Shown here one piece after another: positions 54,747 to 63,348 of a stretch of DNA of 64,000 nt. The notes under the pieces are model-generated. The model had not been told where the DNA came from. It searched no databases and worked only from the letters and a program-made list of their open reading frames with translations. Both the position numbers and the translations under genes were made by a program. How positions within the stretch are numbered: the stretch's first letter is position 1; the number at the start of each line of letters is the position of its first letter. The stretch lies in the NCBI GenBank assembly GCA_022711755.1, contig JAKLEA010000016.1, positions 1 through 64,000 of the forward strand, in the 5' to 3' direction. The DNA comes from Planctomycetota bacterium (GTDB taxonomy: Bacteria > Planctomycetota > Brocadiia > SM23-32 > JAKLEA01).

Positions 54747-55500
54747 GGGGGACGTTACCCTATTAATACTTGACATGGCTGGGGCGAAGTCGTTACCATG
54801 CAGTTATGGGACGCATAGCGCGAGTCGTCATGCCCAACGTCGCCCACCACATCACTCAGCGCGGCAACCGCAGCGAGGACGTCTTTTTCTGCGACGAGGA
54901 CCGCAACGTTTTTCTCGCGTTGCTGAGCCATTACGCCGCCAGGAACGGACTGAGCATTCAGGCATACTGCCTGATGAGCAACCATTTCCACCTTGTCGTA
55001 ACGCCGGAGACGGCGCGATCGCTTGGCGACGCGCTCAAGCCCGTTCTGATGCGCTACGCCCAGCACGTGAATCGCTCGCAGGGCTGGACGGGGCGGCTGT
55101 GGCAGGGGCGTTTTTTCTCTTGCGCCCTTGACGAGGCGCATTTCTGGACGGCCATCCGGTACGTCGAGACGAACCCGGTCAGGGCGCGCCTGGTCAGGAA
55201 GGCTCAAAAATACCGATGGAGCAGCGCGGCGGCGCACTGCGGCCTGCGGCGGGACGACCTGCTCAGCGGCGTCACCGACCGCGCGGAAGCCATAGGCGAC
55301 TGGGCTGTATGGCTGGCCGGGCCGGCGGCGGCCGGGGAGATCGAGGCGCTGCGGGAGCGCACGCGCACGGGGCGTCCGCTGGGAGATGACAAGTTCGTCG
55401 GCGGACTTGAGCGGCTGCTGGGCCGCGCCGTGAGGGCGGGGAAAGTCGGTCGCCCCAGAAAGCAGGATAAGCGTAAAACATGAAATGGGGTAACGTCCCC
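54747..55500 (+). mobile_element. RAYT-type transposase element with inverted ends
   Basis: A single-gene element bounded by an inverted repeat: GGGGACGTTACCC at 54748-54760 and its complement at 55488-55500, with one more matching G on each side possible. It contains only a Y1 transposase gene. A promoter is visible inside the left end: TTGACA (54770-54775), 17 bases, TTACCA (54793-54798). A third, solitary copy of the left end lies at 58384-58396. Confidence 0.65.
54806..55483 (+). CDS. REP-associated tyrosine transposase (RAYT, Y1 family)
   Basis: 225 residues from the ATG at 54806, which lies where transcription from the internal promoter should start, so the mRNA may be leaderless. The Y1 fold shows MPNVAHHITQRGNR at the start, the HUH metal site in SNHFHLVV (His60, His62) and the catalytic Tyr near residue 118 in RYVETNPVRA. 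The C-terminal 80 residues are basic and less conserved. It belongs to the single-strand DNA transposase relatives that act on REP-like palindromes, and such genes are usually domesticated and single copy. Confidence 0.92.
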   Translation: MGRIARVVMPNVAHHITQRGNRSEDVFFCDEDRNVFLALLSHYAARNGLSIQAYCLMSNHFHLVVTPETARSLGDALKPVLMRYAQHVNRSQGWTGRLWQGRFFSCALDEAHFWTAIRYVETNPVRARLVRKAQKYRWSSAAAHCGLRRDDLLSGVTDRAEAIGDWAVWLAGPAAAGEIEALRERTRTGRPLGDDKFVGGLERLLGRAVRAGKVGRPRKQDKRKT

Positions 55501-55558
55501 AATTTCCCCAAATCTTTCTCATCCTGCCGCGTCAGAAAGCGGTTTGAATGATGCTCGC

Positions 55559-56203
55559 CTACTTCCTTGAACGTCTCCTAAGGGCAACGGCTACAATCCC
55601 GAGACCGATGAGGCCGACAGTGGAAGGTTCAGGAACCGGATTGCCTTGAAGCACGAACGCCATGTCAGTCGAGGCGGAGAACACAACGCTCCCGGGAACC
55701 AAAACGCCATAACTGAAGATGTTGGAGGGATCATAGAAGTATTCCTCCGAACCATTTATGGGAGTCGTTCCGTACCAGAACCACTGGTAACCCGGGGTGA
55801 ACTCACGCACTACATAGGCGGTTATCCAGTAGCTTCCCGCAGGAAGATACTGACCGCCGAAGTCAATGCTCAGATCACTCCCCATCTGGGTGCCGGTTAC
55901 ACTGGACAGAACCAGGGAGCCGGAGCCGGGCAAACCGTCCCATATCTCCCCCACGACGTCCAAGTTATACGAAGGATCGCCCAATTCGATTCCCTGCGCA
56001 TAAAGGCTGGTCACAAAGTAGTCTGTGCCAGTTGTGAAGTCGTCGAACTCGTACGCGCCCCAACCGTCGGATGGGAAGTATTGTGCGATTTTGTTGCCCG
56101 AAGATGAATCCCAGGGCTGATTCACCAGAACCGCCGCTCTCGACCCGTTTGCGCCGAGAGCCAGCGCCAATGCCAGCAACAACACCTTCGCCGAAATCCT
56201 CAT
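55559..56203 (-). CDS. PEP-CTERM sorting-domain protein (214 aa)
   Basis: 214 residues: signal peptide (1-23, ALALALGANGSRA), a beta-rich passenger of about 165 residues with Tyr/Gly-rich strands, and a C-terminal sorting region with the VPEPST motif (about 190), a hydrophobic helix GLIGLGIVAVAL and the basic end RRRSRK. Such proteins are cut by exosortase and delivered to the cell surface or matrix. AAGGAGGAG lies before the ATG. No exosortase gene is in the window. The passenger has no recognised domain; its function is unknown. Confidence 0.9.
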   Translation of the reverse strand: MRISAKVLLLALALALGANGSRAAVLVNQPWDSSSGNKIAQYFPSDGWGAYEFDDFTTGTDYFVTSLYAQGIELGDPSYNLDVVGEIWDGLPGSGSLVLSSVTGTQMGSDLSIDFGGQYLPAGSYWITAYVVREFTPGYQWFWYGTTPINGSEEYFYDPSNIFSYGVLVPGSVVFSASTDMAFVLQGNPVPEPSTVGLIGLGIVAVALRRRSRK

Positions 56204-56243
56204 GGAATGGACTCCTCCTTGCCAACAAAATTAAAGGACCATA

Positions 56244-56261
56244 CTCAACGCTGCTGTTGAG
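56244..56261. promoter_or_regulatory. Palindrome upstream of PEP-CTERM gene
   Basis: Perfect inverted repeat CTCAAC (56244-56249) with GTTGAG (56256-56261) around a 6-base centre, 41 bases upstream of the start of the 214-residue PEP-CTERM gene. It could be an operator or an mRNA leader hairpin. No sigma-54 type -24/-12 pair with the right spacing was found here. Confidence 0.3.
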
Positions 56262-56406
56262 CTGCTAGAAATCACCAGTTTTCCTCGCATCAACGACGCG
56301 ACGCCCGCCGGACTATTCATCCGACGGGCTGTCTGAATTCAGCATGCCGACCGCGACGCACAAAGGAAACGCCGCCGCGCCGGGGCATATCACCTGAGCA
56401 GTCGTG

Positions 56407-57120
56407 TCAGGCCTGCTTCCTACGGCGATACAGCGCGAAACCGACCGCGCCGAGACCGAGCAGCGCAAACGTCCCCGGTTCGGGAACCGTCACAATGCCG
56501 GCGTTGTCAACGCCCATGTTGAAGATCATCTGATTGTCGGCCTCGGCGAAACGGAGAATGAATGTCCCGCCGCCGCCGACTATGCCCGTAATGTCAATGG
56601 AATAGGGAGTGGGCGCATAAGGCCCGCTTATCCCATCCGAACCGGCATAGTATGTGGCCAGCACGCCCGCTCCGGTCTCAAACGGGCCTGAGCCGTTGGC
56701 CAGAATGTCAACCCGCGCATACTGTAAAGGCCCGCCGCTCACGGCGTCCAGTCTGCTCAGGTCCACAATGTCAGTGGTGTGCCAGTTGTTCACGAACAAG
56801 TCAAATGAAAGAATTACCTGCGGAACCGGTCCCGGCACCGTGAACGTCTGCGTCAACGAATACGTTCCCGGACCGCCCTGGTCGGTCACTGCGTACCAGT
56901 TTCCCTGCCCCGCCCCTAGGACGGTTGGCTGCCCGGATACGGGAGTGGTTGTCCCCGGCGTGGCAATGCTCATGAGTCCGTTTGTTCCCGGCTCTGTGTT
57001 AACGCTCCAGCCGGTGAAATCCCCGGTCTCAAAGTCTCCGTTCACAAGCAGGTCTGCCTGTGATGCGGATGCCATGAGAGCCGCCATGATTACTACTACA
57101 CATACTGCTTTTCTCATCAT
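56407..57120 (-). CDS. PEP-CTERM sorting-domain protein (237 aa)
   Basis: 237 residues from the ATG at 57120, which has a GGGGAGG site 12 bases upstream; the longer frame to 57294 is not coding-like. A signal peptide (about 1-23), then DLLVNGDFETGDFTGWSV, the opening of a carbohydrate-binding-like beta sandwich (FETGDFTGW is typical of the family of PEP-CTERM proteins with a DUF642/CBM-like domain). The C-terminus has VPEPGTFALLGLGAVGFALYRRRKQA: motif, helix, basic end. It follows the other PEP-CTERM gene by 200 bases in the same direction, so the two may be a small locus. Confidence 0.9.
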   Translation of the reverse strand: MMRKAVCVVVIMAALMASASQADLLVNGDFETGDFTGWSVNTEPGTNGLMSIATPGTTTPVSGQPTVLGAGQGNWYAVTDQGGPGTYSLTQTFTVPGPVPQVILSFDLFVNNWHTTDIVDLSRLDAVSGGPLQYARVDILANGSGPFETGAGVLATYYAGSDGISGPYAPTPYSIDITGIVGGGGTFILRFAEADNQMIFNMGVDNAGIVTVPEPGTFALLGLGAVGFALYRRRKQA

Positions 57121-57976
57121 TCCAAACCTCCCCAAATTGTGGGAAAAAGAAACGGGATGGTCATCAGGCCTCCCCAGAAACTGACAACCCGCGACATGAA
57201 AGTCAGAATTGGCGCTCAGAGTCTGCCTGCCCAGTACGGCAATGCCAGCGCAATTCTGCGCATCCATCAAGGCACTGCATCTGCACATGTGCAATTTCTA
57301 TGCCACTCAGATGATGCCTGCCCATCAGAAGCCATTCGCTTAAGCTTGGATTCAAACAATGCCAGACGGATATTCTTCTGCAAGGGTTTTCCCATGTGAC
57401 TGTCGCCGAATGGAAACCAGGCTTGATATTCCGGCGGATACACTGCCCAATATTTACCGCTCTGCAAGAAGGAATGATAAGGAATCCAGTCCGGTATCAG
57501 GCATGATGCGCAGCACCTGCGCCATTATATCCATCCGACCGCATCAATTCCATAAGTTCAAGGTCAGTGAGACTATAAGACGTAATTTGACATGCCGGGA
57601 CAAGCAAGGTTCATCCTTGCCGTTCGACTTGCCCCTGATACTGGGATGGAAAGAAGAGATATTCTGTATCGCATTGCCGCGCATTCCGGATGATATCAAT
57701 ACGAGGTTATGGTCGCATCCCAGGACTGACCCGAACATTCGTTCCAATCCGGCCCTCAGAGACATGTCAGCGGCAGCAGAATCCAATCCCCCGTCCCTGT
57801 CCATCGGTGAGCATTAGTAAGGCGATTGTCCCTTCGTATCGCCACCGAGGCACGTTCATTCCTACGTCCGCGTAGCTTTTTCTCTTCGTCAGCCTACAAA
57901 TCCGTAGGAATTGTAGGGGAGTGACTGTCGGACGCGAATTCCAGGCATTGACACCCGCGCAAAGCAATCAGACGGA
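57121..57976. other. 856-base gap without a convincing gene
   Basis: Several frames of 60-150 codons are open on both strands, but none has a signal, a family match or a ribosome site. A region near 57890-57915 contains a palindromic CCTACAA...TTGTAGG sequence. Base composition is lower in GC than the flanking genes. The region could be decayed sequence between the PEP-CTERM locus and the broken sialidase-like gene. Nothing was recognised with confidence. Confidence 0.4.
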
Positions 57977-58383
57977 TCAATCGCGCGTTTCAGCCATCGC
58001 GTCAATCTCAGCCAGGGTAAAACGCGCGTTTCCCATGGAGTGTGTCCTATTTCCTTCGCGATATTTCAGATAGGTCGTGGCGACTATGGTGCCGTCCGGC
58101 AACAGCTCCATGCCGGGATAACCGCAATCCGATCCGGCGTAATTATGCAACAGCTTGATTCGGCGCTGTCCCGGCCTGCCATTACGGATGTCTTCATATG
58201 AGCCGACCCATGCGACGAAGTGTCCGCGCGTCGGACTGCCGACCGCCTGATCGCGGAAGGCGATGACCATCCGTCCATCGGGAAGCGACACGCCCATGTG
58301 CCTGTCGCCGGTCAGCCCCCAGGACGTGTTGACCGGTTCGCTCCACGACTGCGCTTCATCGCTGCTGAACATCGCCGGATATC
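57977..58383 (-). pseudogene. Sialidase-like protein, C-terminal fragment
   Basis: The last 135 codons of a sialidase/BNR-repeat protein. Homology continues past the ATG at 58372 (RYPAMFSSDEAQSW) to 58383, where it stops at a GGGGACGTTACCC sequence. Motifs: Asp-box FSSDEAQSW, SLPDGRMVIAFRD, ELLPDGTIVATTYLKY, and the ending ARFTLAEIDA. About two-thirds of a normal sialidase is missing from the N-terminal side. It is not an active enzyme. Distinct from the intact sialidase-like gene at 40285. Confidence 0.75.
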
Positions 58384-58396
58384 GGGGACGTTACCC
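58384..58396. repeat. Solo copy of the RAYT element end
   Basis: GGGGACGTTACCC, identical to the left end of the 54747-55500 element, followed by TATTTATTGTCAT. It separates a sialidase-like fragment from an RHS fragment, with no transposase between them. The identity over 13 bases is far beyond chance for a 64-kb window, and the exact join of two broken genes supports a recombination or excision event. Confidence 0.65.
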
Positions 58397-58765
58397 TATT
58401 TATTGTCATCTCCTTGTCCACCGCGATCTGCGGCAGGCCGTAGGAGGCGTAGTTGACCGCCGGGGTGGGGGAAATCGGCCCCTCGACCTGCTTGACCAGG
58501 CGGGCCGTGCTCCCAAGGTCGTCGGTGAGGAAGTACCACCTGTCGCCGTCTTCGAAGTCGCCGTCCCCGTTGGCGTCACGCTCGATCATGAGATGCTCGT
58601 CAATGCCCGCGCCGTCAACGCAACGGGTCAGCGGGGCCGTCCACTCCCCCTTGTAGACTTCCAGGAGCCGCCAGTTGTCGTCGGCGACGCGGATTTCGGG
58701 GGCGCCGTATGTTTCCTGATCGTACATGATCTTGACCACTCTCCTGCCCAGCGCGACGTATTGGT
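58397..58765 (-). pseudogene. RHS/YD-repeat core fragment
   Basis: A minus-strand fragment of an RHS-repeat core: LGRRVVKIMYDQ near 58740, then NWRLLEVYKGE, DRWYFLTDDLGSTARLVKQVEG and VNYASYGLPQIA. RWYFLTDDLGSTARLV is the hallmark of the RHS-associated core near the polymorphic toxin tip. Both ends are missing: the 5' side has no start and fades at about 58765, and the 3' side runs into the solo element end, after which the frame closes. It is likely the relic of a large RHS toxin or surface protein. No toxin tip or immunity gene remains. Confidence 0.7.
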
Positions 58766-58908
58766 ATTATACAAGGGGCGGGAAAGAGGGGAAAGTCAAA
58801 AATAGCGTGAGTGTAACCGTGGGTGCGCCAACGTAGACTGGCATGGTTCAAGTTTCCGATACGTTGTTCTTTACGTTGACAGATTCTCCTTTGAATTCGC
58901 AGTCTTAG

Positions 58909-59096
58909 CCGCTTGCGGCGTCTGATGGCAGCCTCGGGTGAAACCCGTGGTCGAAGCCGATCCGTAATCCACAGGCCCGTGAAACGGGCGACTGAAGGCA
59001 TTCATACCGTCAATCGCCCCTGTCGGGGCTTTGGAAATACGTTTGGCGTTATCCACGGGCTTGCGCCGCGAGGCTACCACCATACGCCCTTCGGGC
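58909..59096. repeat. Array of short GC hairpins
   Basis: At least five hairpins in about 190 bases: CCGC/GCGG at 58909-58918; CGGGT-GAA-ACCCG at 58935-58947; GCCCGT-GAA-ACGGGC at 58975-58989; GCCCC-TGTC-GGGGC at 59016-59029; GCCC-TTC-GGGC at 59086-59096. The GAA-loop units share design with the hairpin at 12803. No gene fits here or in the rest of the 58766-59465 gap. It resembles dispersed non-coding repeat families of PVC genomes. A further stretch at 59097-59465 shows nothing. Confidence 0.6.
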
Positions 59097-59465
59097 TGGG
59101 ATAACGATACGCAAAAGGCGTCCGAAGGGATGTGAACATATCGCCGGTTGCCATCTGAAATAGGCGGCTTTCATACCCGGATAAATCGGCGCACTCGTAA
59201 AATGCCGTTCGGTGGGAGGTTTGACAGCGTACGGGACAGCGGCTATAAGAGCGCGTACGGAAAGGGGTAAGGCGGGTTCGACGCGCCGGCGCGAACCTAT
59301 GCGGGAAAAGAAATACGTATTTGGTCCGCGTGGGTTCGGAGGACCCGCTTGATTACGGCGTTCGCCGTTCCGCCATGCAATTTGGTCTGATCGGGTGCAA
59401 AGCGCCCATCCTACTTGTTGGCGCGGCGCGAGGGCGGAGATCGGCAAATCTGGTTGCGCGACAGT

Positions 59466-61277
59466 ATGGCGACAGACATAGAACACGGGGAATCGCGGGC
59501 GGAAACGGGGCGCGGCGACGGCGCTGTGAGGCCATCCGGCCATTGGCGGGAAACGCTGAAAGACGCGCCTTTCTTCGCGGCGAGCATCCTGTTCCATTCG
59601 CTTCTGATATTCATCCTCGGCCTGATCACCGTCGCCGCCGGGCAGGCCAGGCGCGCGCCCGTGATAAGCCTTGCCGAGATTGTAGACCTCCCGGACGACT
59701 TCATCCCGCCGCGCGCGGAGGACGTTGAGGCGATTGCCGATCCCGGCTCCGCCGAAAGCCTCGGCGCGGCCCCGGCCGTGGCAGAATCCGACCTTCCGGA
59801 CATCGAGATGGAGGACGTTGACCAGATCGCCCTGCGGGCCCCGATCGCATCAGGCGACACGGTTGACAGTTCCGCGAGCATGGAACACGCCATGAAGCGC
59901 TACGGCCACAGCGAGGCCGGCAGCCTGTCCGGGGCGGTGGACCTTTTTGCGGTCGAAACACTCAACAGCATTGAAAAGGGGACGACCAACGTGGTCTTCC
60001 TGGTTGACGAAAGCCCGAGCATAGTGCGCAACGACCTGCCGATCGTCCAGAAACGGATGGCTTCATATTTCAAGTGGATGCGGCTGGAGTTGAAGGAACG
60101 GTACGCCGATCGCGGGCGCTGGGCGATAATCAGTTTCGGCAAGAAGGCGCAGGTCCGGCAGGACCTGACGAAGGACCTGGACAAGGTGGAGGAGGGATTC
60201 TCGCGGGTGGTCGAGGATCGGACGGGGGTGGAGTCGCTTCTGGACGCCGTTGACCTCTGCATGTCGCGTTACGGCGGGAAGGCCAAGTATCTTCTCATCG
60301 CCGCCGTGACGGATGAGGTCGGGGACGATACGCGGGACGACAAGGCGCTTGAGCGCTCGATACGCGCCATGCAGTCCGGCGGGGCAAGGTTCTTCTGCTT
60401 CGGGCGGGAGGCCAACTGGGGCCTCAACATGGTTCGCGTCAAGATTGAGATGACGGTTGACGGGAAGAAAAAGGAATTCGATTGCCCGGCGGACATGGGG
60501 CCGGAATGCCCCCGAGACGAGTATCCGGCAGATAATTGGGCATGGAACGGCGGGCTGCCGATGCCGATGAATTTCGGATCGGGGTTCGGGATGTACGCCC
60601 TAAACCGGATGGTTCAGGAAACACGGGGGATGTACTTCCTCCTGAACAGGCAGAGCAACTGGGATATGGACCGCATGGTCGCATACTATCGTCCAGATTA
60701 TTGCAGTCGGGCGGAATACGACGAGATTTGCGCCAGAAGCCCGCTGCGTTCGCACGTTCGGAAATGCTGGAACGACATGCATCGCTGCCCCGGCTTCGGA
60801 TCATGGTCGAAAAGCGACGACATGCGAAAGACGGCGGGCGATTTGCGACGGCATCTTGGGGCGCTTGACGAGGATTTGGCCATTCTGGATCGAATCCTGG
60901 CGTCAGCCCCTTCCGACAAGGTCTCCCCGAAACGATGGGCTGCGCACGGGCAGCTTGCCAGGGCATGCCTGCTCGCGCAACTTCACAACTGCACTGCGCT
61001 GGAGGCGGCAATAATGCCCTGGACAGACCAGAATCAGGTTAAGGTTCCGATAAACAAGGAGATTGTGGCCGCCGGCGGCAGTCCGATCATTCCGCCCCAC
61101 GCGAAGCAACGTCTTGAAGCCCTCCGCGAGAACGTCTTCAAGGCGTGCAACCAGGTGATAGCGGATCATCCCAAGACTCCGTGGGCGGAAATGGCGGCAT
61201 ATGTGAGGGGATGTCTTCAATATTACAATTTTGAAGTGAGGGACAGGCCTCAGGAGTGGAAGTGGGTTCCCATATAA
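59466..61277 (+). CDS. Membrane-anchored vWA-domain protein
   Basis: 603 residues from the ATG at 59466; the TTG at 59415 is an alternative, and no good ribosome site marks either. One membrane helix at about residues 37-62 (FAASILFHSLLIFILGLITVAAG). An acidic/proline linker follows (DDFIPPRAEDVEAI). A vWA domain begins near residue 170: NVVFLVDESPSI holds the MIDAS DxSxS, and LLIAAVTDEVGD is the later conserved strand. The C-terminal 200 residues are helical. The gene overlaps apbE by 16 bases. Such proteins often assist metal insertion or complex assembly; the partner is not evident. Confidence 0.8.
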   Translation: MATDIEHGESRAETGRGDGAVRPSGHWRETLKDAPFFAASILFHSLLIFILGLITVAAGQARRAPVISLAEIVDLPDDFIPPRAEDVEAIADPGSAESLGAAPAVAESDLPDIEMEDVDQIALRAPIASGDTVDSSASMEHAMKRYGHSEAGSLSGAVDLFAVETLNSIEKGTTNVVFLVDESPSIVRNDLPIVQKRMASYFKWMRLELKERYADRGRWAIISFGKKAQVRQDLTKDLDKVEEGFSRVVEDRTGVESLLDAVDLCMSRYGGKAKYLLIAAVTDEVGDDTRDDKALERSIRAMQSGGARFFCFGREANWGLNMVRVKIEMTVDGKKKEFDCPADMGPECPRDEYPADNWAWNGGLPMPMNFGSGFGMYALNRMVQETRGMYFLLNRQSNWDMDRMVAYYRPDYCSRAEYDEICARSPLRSHVRKCWNDMHRCPGFGSWSKSDDMRKTAGDLRRHLGALDEDLAILDRILASAPSDKVSPKRWAAHGQLARACLLAQLHNCTALEAAIMPWTDQNQVKVPINKEIVAAGGSPIIPPHAKQRLEALRENVFKACNQVIADHPKTPWAEMAAYVRGCLQYYNFEVRDRPQEWKWVPI

Positions 61278-62428
61278 AGAGACGTATCGGCGATGGACTG
61301 AAAGGATCGGCATCCCGTCCTGTGTGGCGCTATTCCATCAGCCTGGCAGTTGCGCTGATTTCCTTTGCGGTTTTGATGTCCTGCGGGAGGTCCGGCAAGC
61401 GGCCCGTTGCCTGTGACGATGGAAAGTACATATTCCGGTTCGTCGTGATGGGAACCGAGGCCGAGTTGACAATCGCGACGACCGACCGGGATGAGGCGCA
61501 GAGGGCCGCAGACGCGGCGCGTCAGGCCCTTGACCGCGTCAACGGCCTGATGAGCGATTATAATCCGGCAAGCGACATCGGACGTCTCAACAGGTCCGAA
61601 CCTGGCAAGGCATTGGCGATTGACAGGGCGACCTTCGACGTTCTGAAAAACTCCGTTTCATTCACCGCCCGCACGGATAACGCATTCGACATAACCTACA
61701 CCCCCCTTCGCCGCCTCTGGCGCAAATGCGCGGAGCGGGGAAGCCTTCCCGACGAGGCGGAACTGGCCGCCGCCCGGGCGCTGATCGGGACGGACAAACT
61801 GCTACTCGATGAGACAGCCTGCACTGCGGCGCTTGCCGCTGCCGGGATGGAGATTGATCTGGGCGGGATAGCGAAGGGATACGGGGTGGACCTGGCGGCC
61901 GACGCGATGCGCCGGTGCGGGATAAAGGGCGGGATCGTTAACGTGGGCGGCAACATGCGCCTGATTGGAGCTAATCCCAGCGGGGCGGGATGGAGGGTGG
62001 GAGTGCTTGATCCGGAGCGTCCGGACGAGCAGGGACATTTCCTGACCACAATCGAGGCCCGGGACGCCGCGGTCTCCACCAGCGGCAACTACCATCGCTT
62101 TTTCGAGATCGGCGGGCGGCGATATTCACACATCATTGATCCGCGCACGGGCCGACCTGCTGACAATGTTCCAAGTGCTACTGTGATAGCACCGGACGGC
62201 ATGACAGCCGACGCGCTCTCAACCGCCATCAGCGTCGCCGGAGCAAAGAAGGGATTGGAGCTTGTCGAGTCATTCGATGGGGTTGAAGCCTTGATAATTG
62301 AAAAATCGGAGGGGACGATGAAGGAATATCGCTCGTCAGGTTTCGCAAAGTTCGAGGCAGCGGAGAAGAAGACGCTTGCGCATCAGGCGGACGGGGGAAA
62401 TGAGAACATGAGCGGAGGGAAGAGATGA
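61262..62428 (+). CDS. apbE: FAD:protein FMN transferase lipoprotein
   Basis: 388 residues from a GTG at 61262 with AGGAG 5 bases upstream, overlapping the vWA stop. Lipoprotein signal: a helix (SISLAVALISFAVL) ends at lipobox LMSC. The ApbE domain has FVVMGTEAELTI, DLGGIAKGYGVD, GGIVNVGGNMRL, AVSTSGNYHRFF and HIIDPRTGRPA, the metal/FAD-binding set. The enzyme attaches FMN to Ser/Thr in periplasmic proteins such as RnfG or NqrB/C. None of the known targets is in the window. Its stop overlaps the Yip1-like start. Confidence 0.92.
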   Translation: MGSHIKRRIGDGLKGSASRPVWRYSISLAVALISFAVLMSCGRSGKRPVACDDGKYIFRFVVMGTEAELTIATTDRDEAQRAADAARQALDRVNGLMSDYNPASDIGRLNRSEPGKALAIDRATFDVLKNSVSFTARTDNAFDITYTPLRRLWRKCAERGSLPDEAELAAARALIGTDKLLLDETACTAALAAAGMEIDLGGIAKGYGVDLAADAMRRCGIKGGIVNVGGNMRLIGANPSGAGWRVGVLDPERPDEQGHFLTTIEARDAAVSTSGNYHRFFEIGGRRYSHIIDPRTGRPADNVPSATVIAPDGMTADALSTAISVAGAKKGLELVESFDGVEALIIEKSEGTMKEYRSSGFAKFEAAEKKTLAHQADGGNENMSGGKR

Positions 62429-63144
62429 TTTGTCCCAAGTGCGGAATGGAGAACAATATGCGACCGGGCGACGCCTGCCCGATGTGCGGATGCCGCATAC
62501 CGCCCGTAACGTCGGCCCCCGGCCCGGCGTGGGAATGGCGCAGGGAGATCGGCTTCTTTCCCGCGATGTTCCAGACAATCATTGAGGTCATCATCAATCC
62601 CGCCCGGGCATTCAGGAGCATGAACCCCGTCGGCGGGATACAGAATCCACTTTTTTTCTTTGTCCTCGTCTCGGTCATAGCAGTCGTCGCCAATTCGCTA
62701 TATCAGCCGTTATTGGAAAACATGATGAAGGGGATGGGTGTTCCGATTGTTGATCCGCCTATCGGCCGGATACTCATGATCCCTGTCACAATATTCTTTG
62801 GCATCGTGGCACAACTGGTCGGGGCCTTCATCGGCGCGGGGATTCTCCATGTATCGGCCATGATCTGCGGGGCCGCAAGGCGGGATTTCGAGGCGACATT
62901 CCGGGTGTATTGCTACGGCATGGGCGCGCTGATGCCGCTGAACGTCATTCCGATTCTTGGTGGGCTGGCGATAATCTTCTGGGCGCCGGTTGTCACGTGT
63001 ATTGGCATCAGGGAGGTTCATGCCACAACGACGGGGCGGGCAATTGCGACGGTGATCCTGCCAGCGTTGCTCCTGCTGGGATGCTGCGGGGTCGGCTGCC
63101 TGGCGGTTGTCGCGCTGGGCGCCGCCGGGGCGGGAATGCACTGA
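62425..63144 (+). CDS. Zinc-ribbon Yip1-domain membrane protein
   Basis: 239 residues. The first 22 residues are a zinc ribbon (CPKCG ... CPMCG, cysteine pairs 12 apart), then a Yip1-like domain with about five transmembrane helices (LFFFVLVSVIAVVANSLY; ILMIPVTIFFGIVAQLVG; LMPLNVIPILGGLAIIFW). Such proteins are common in PVC bacteria and of unknown role. The start overlaps the apbE stop (ATGA), so it is translated together with it. The gene ends 204 bases before the next, with no feature recognised in the gap. Confidence 0.82.
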   Translation: MICPKCGMENNMRPGDACPMCGCRIPPVTSAPGPAWEWRREIGFFPAMFQTIIEVIINPARAFRSMNPVGGIQNPLFFFVLVSVIAVVANSLYQPLLENMMKGMGVPIVDPPIGRILMIPVTIFFGIVAQLVGAFIGAGILHVSAMICGAARRDFEATFRVYCYGMGALMPLNVIPILGGLAIIFWAPVVTCIGIREVHATTTGRAIATVILPALLLLGCCGVGCLAVVALGAAGAGMH

Positions 63145-63348
63145 ACTCCGCATAAGCCATAACCCCGGGAAGCACAACCTGTGGTATGACATGAGGATGG
63201 TAATGCCATACGGGTAGCTTATTGGCCATGCCCCGCCCGGATTTTCACTGGCAGACCGGCTTATTCGTTGTTAGAATTGATTTGTTTGGTGGTTGGTTTG
63301 TTGGAAGGGACAATTTGGTTGGAGTCGCTCAATTTCGGAGGAGAAAGT

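Noticed and set aside
56204..56406. Sigma-54 -24/-12 promoter before the PEP-CTERM gene
   Set aside because: A GG...GC pair is present on the minus strand but its spacing is 9, not 10, bases and the flanking consensus is missing.
57359..57817. 152-codon plus-strand frame in the 57121-57976 gap
   Set aside because: No start signal, no family feature, and composition unlike neighbouring genes.
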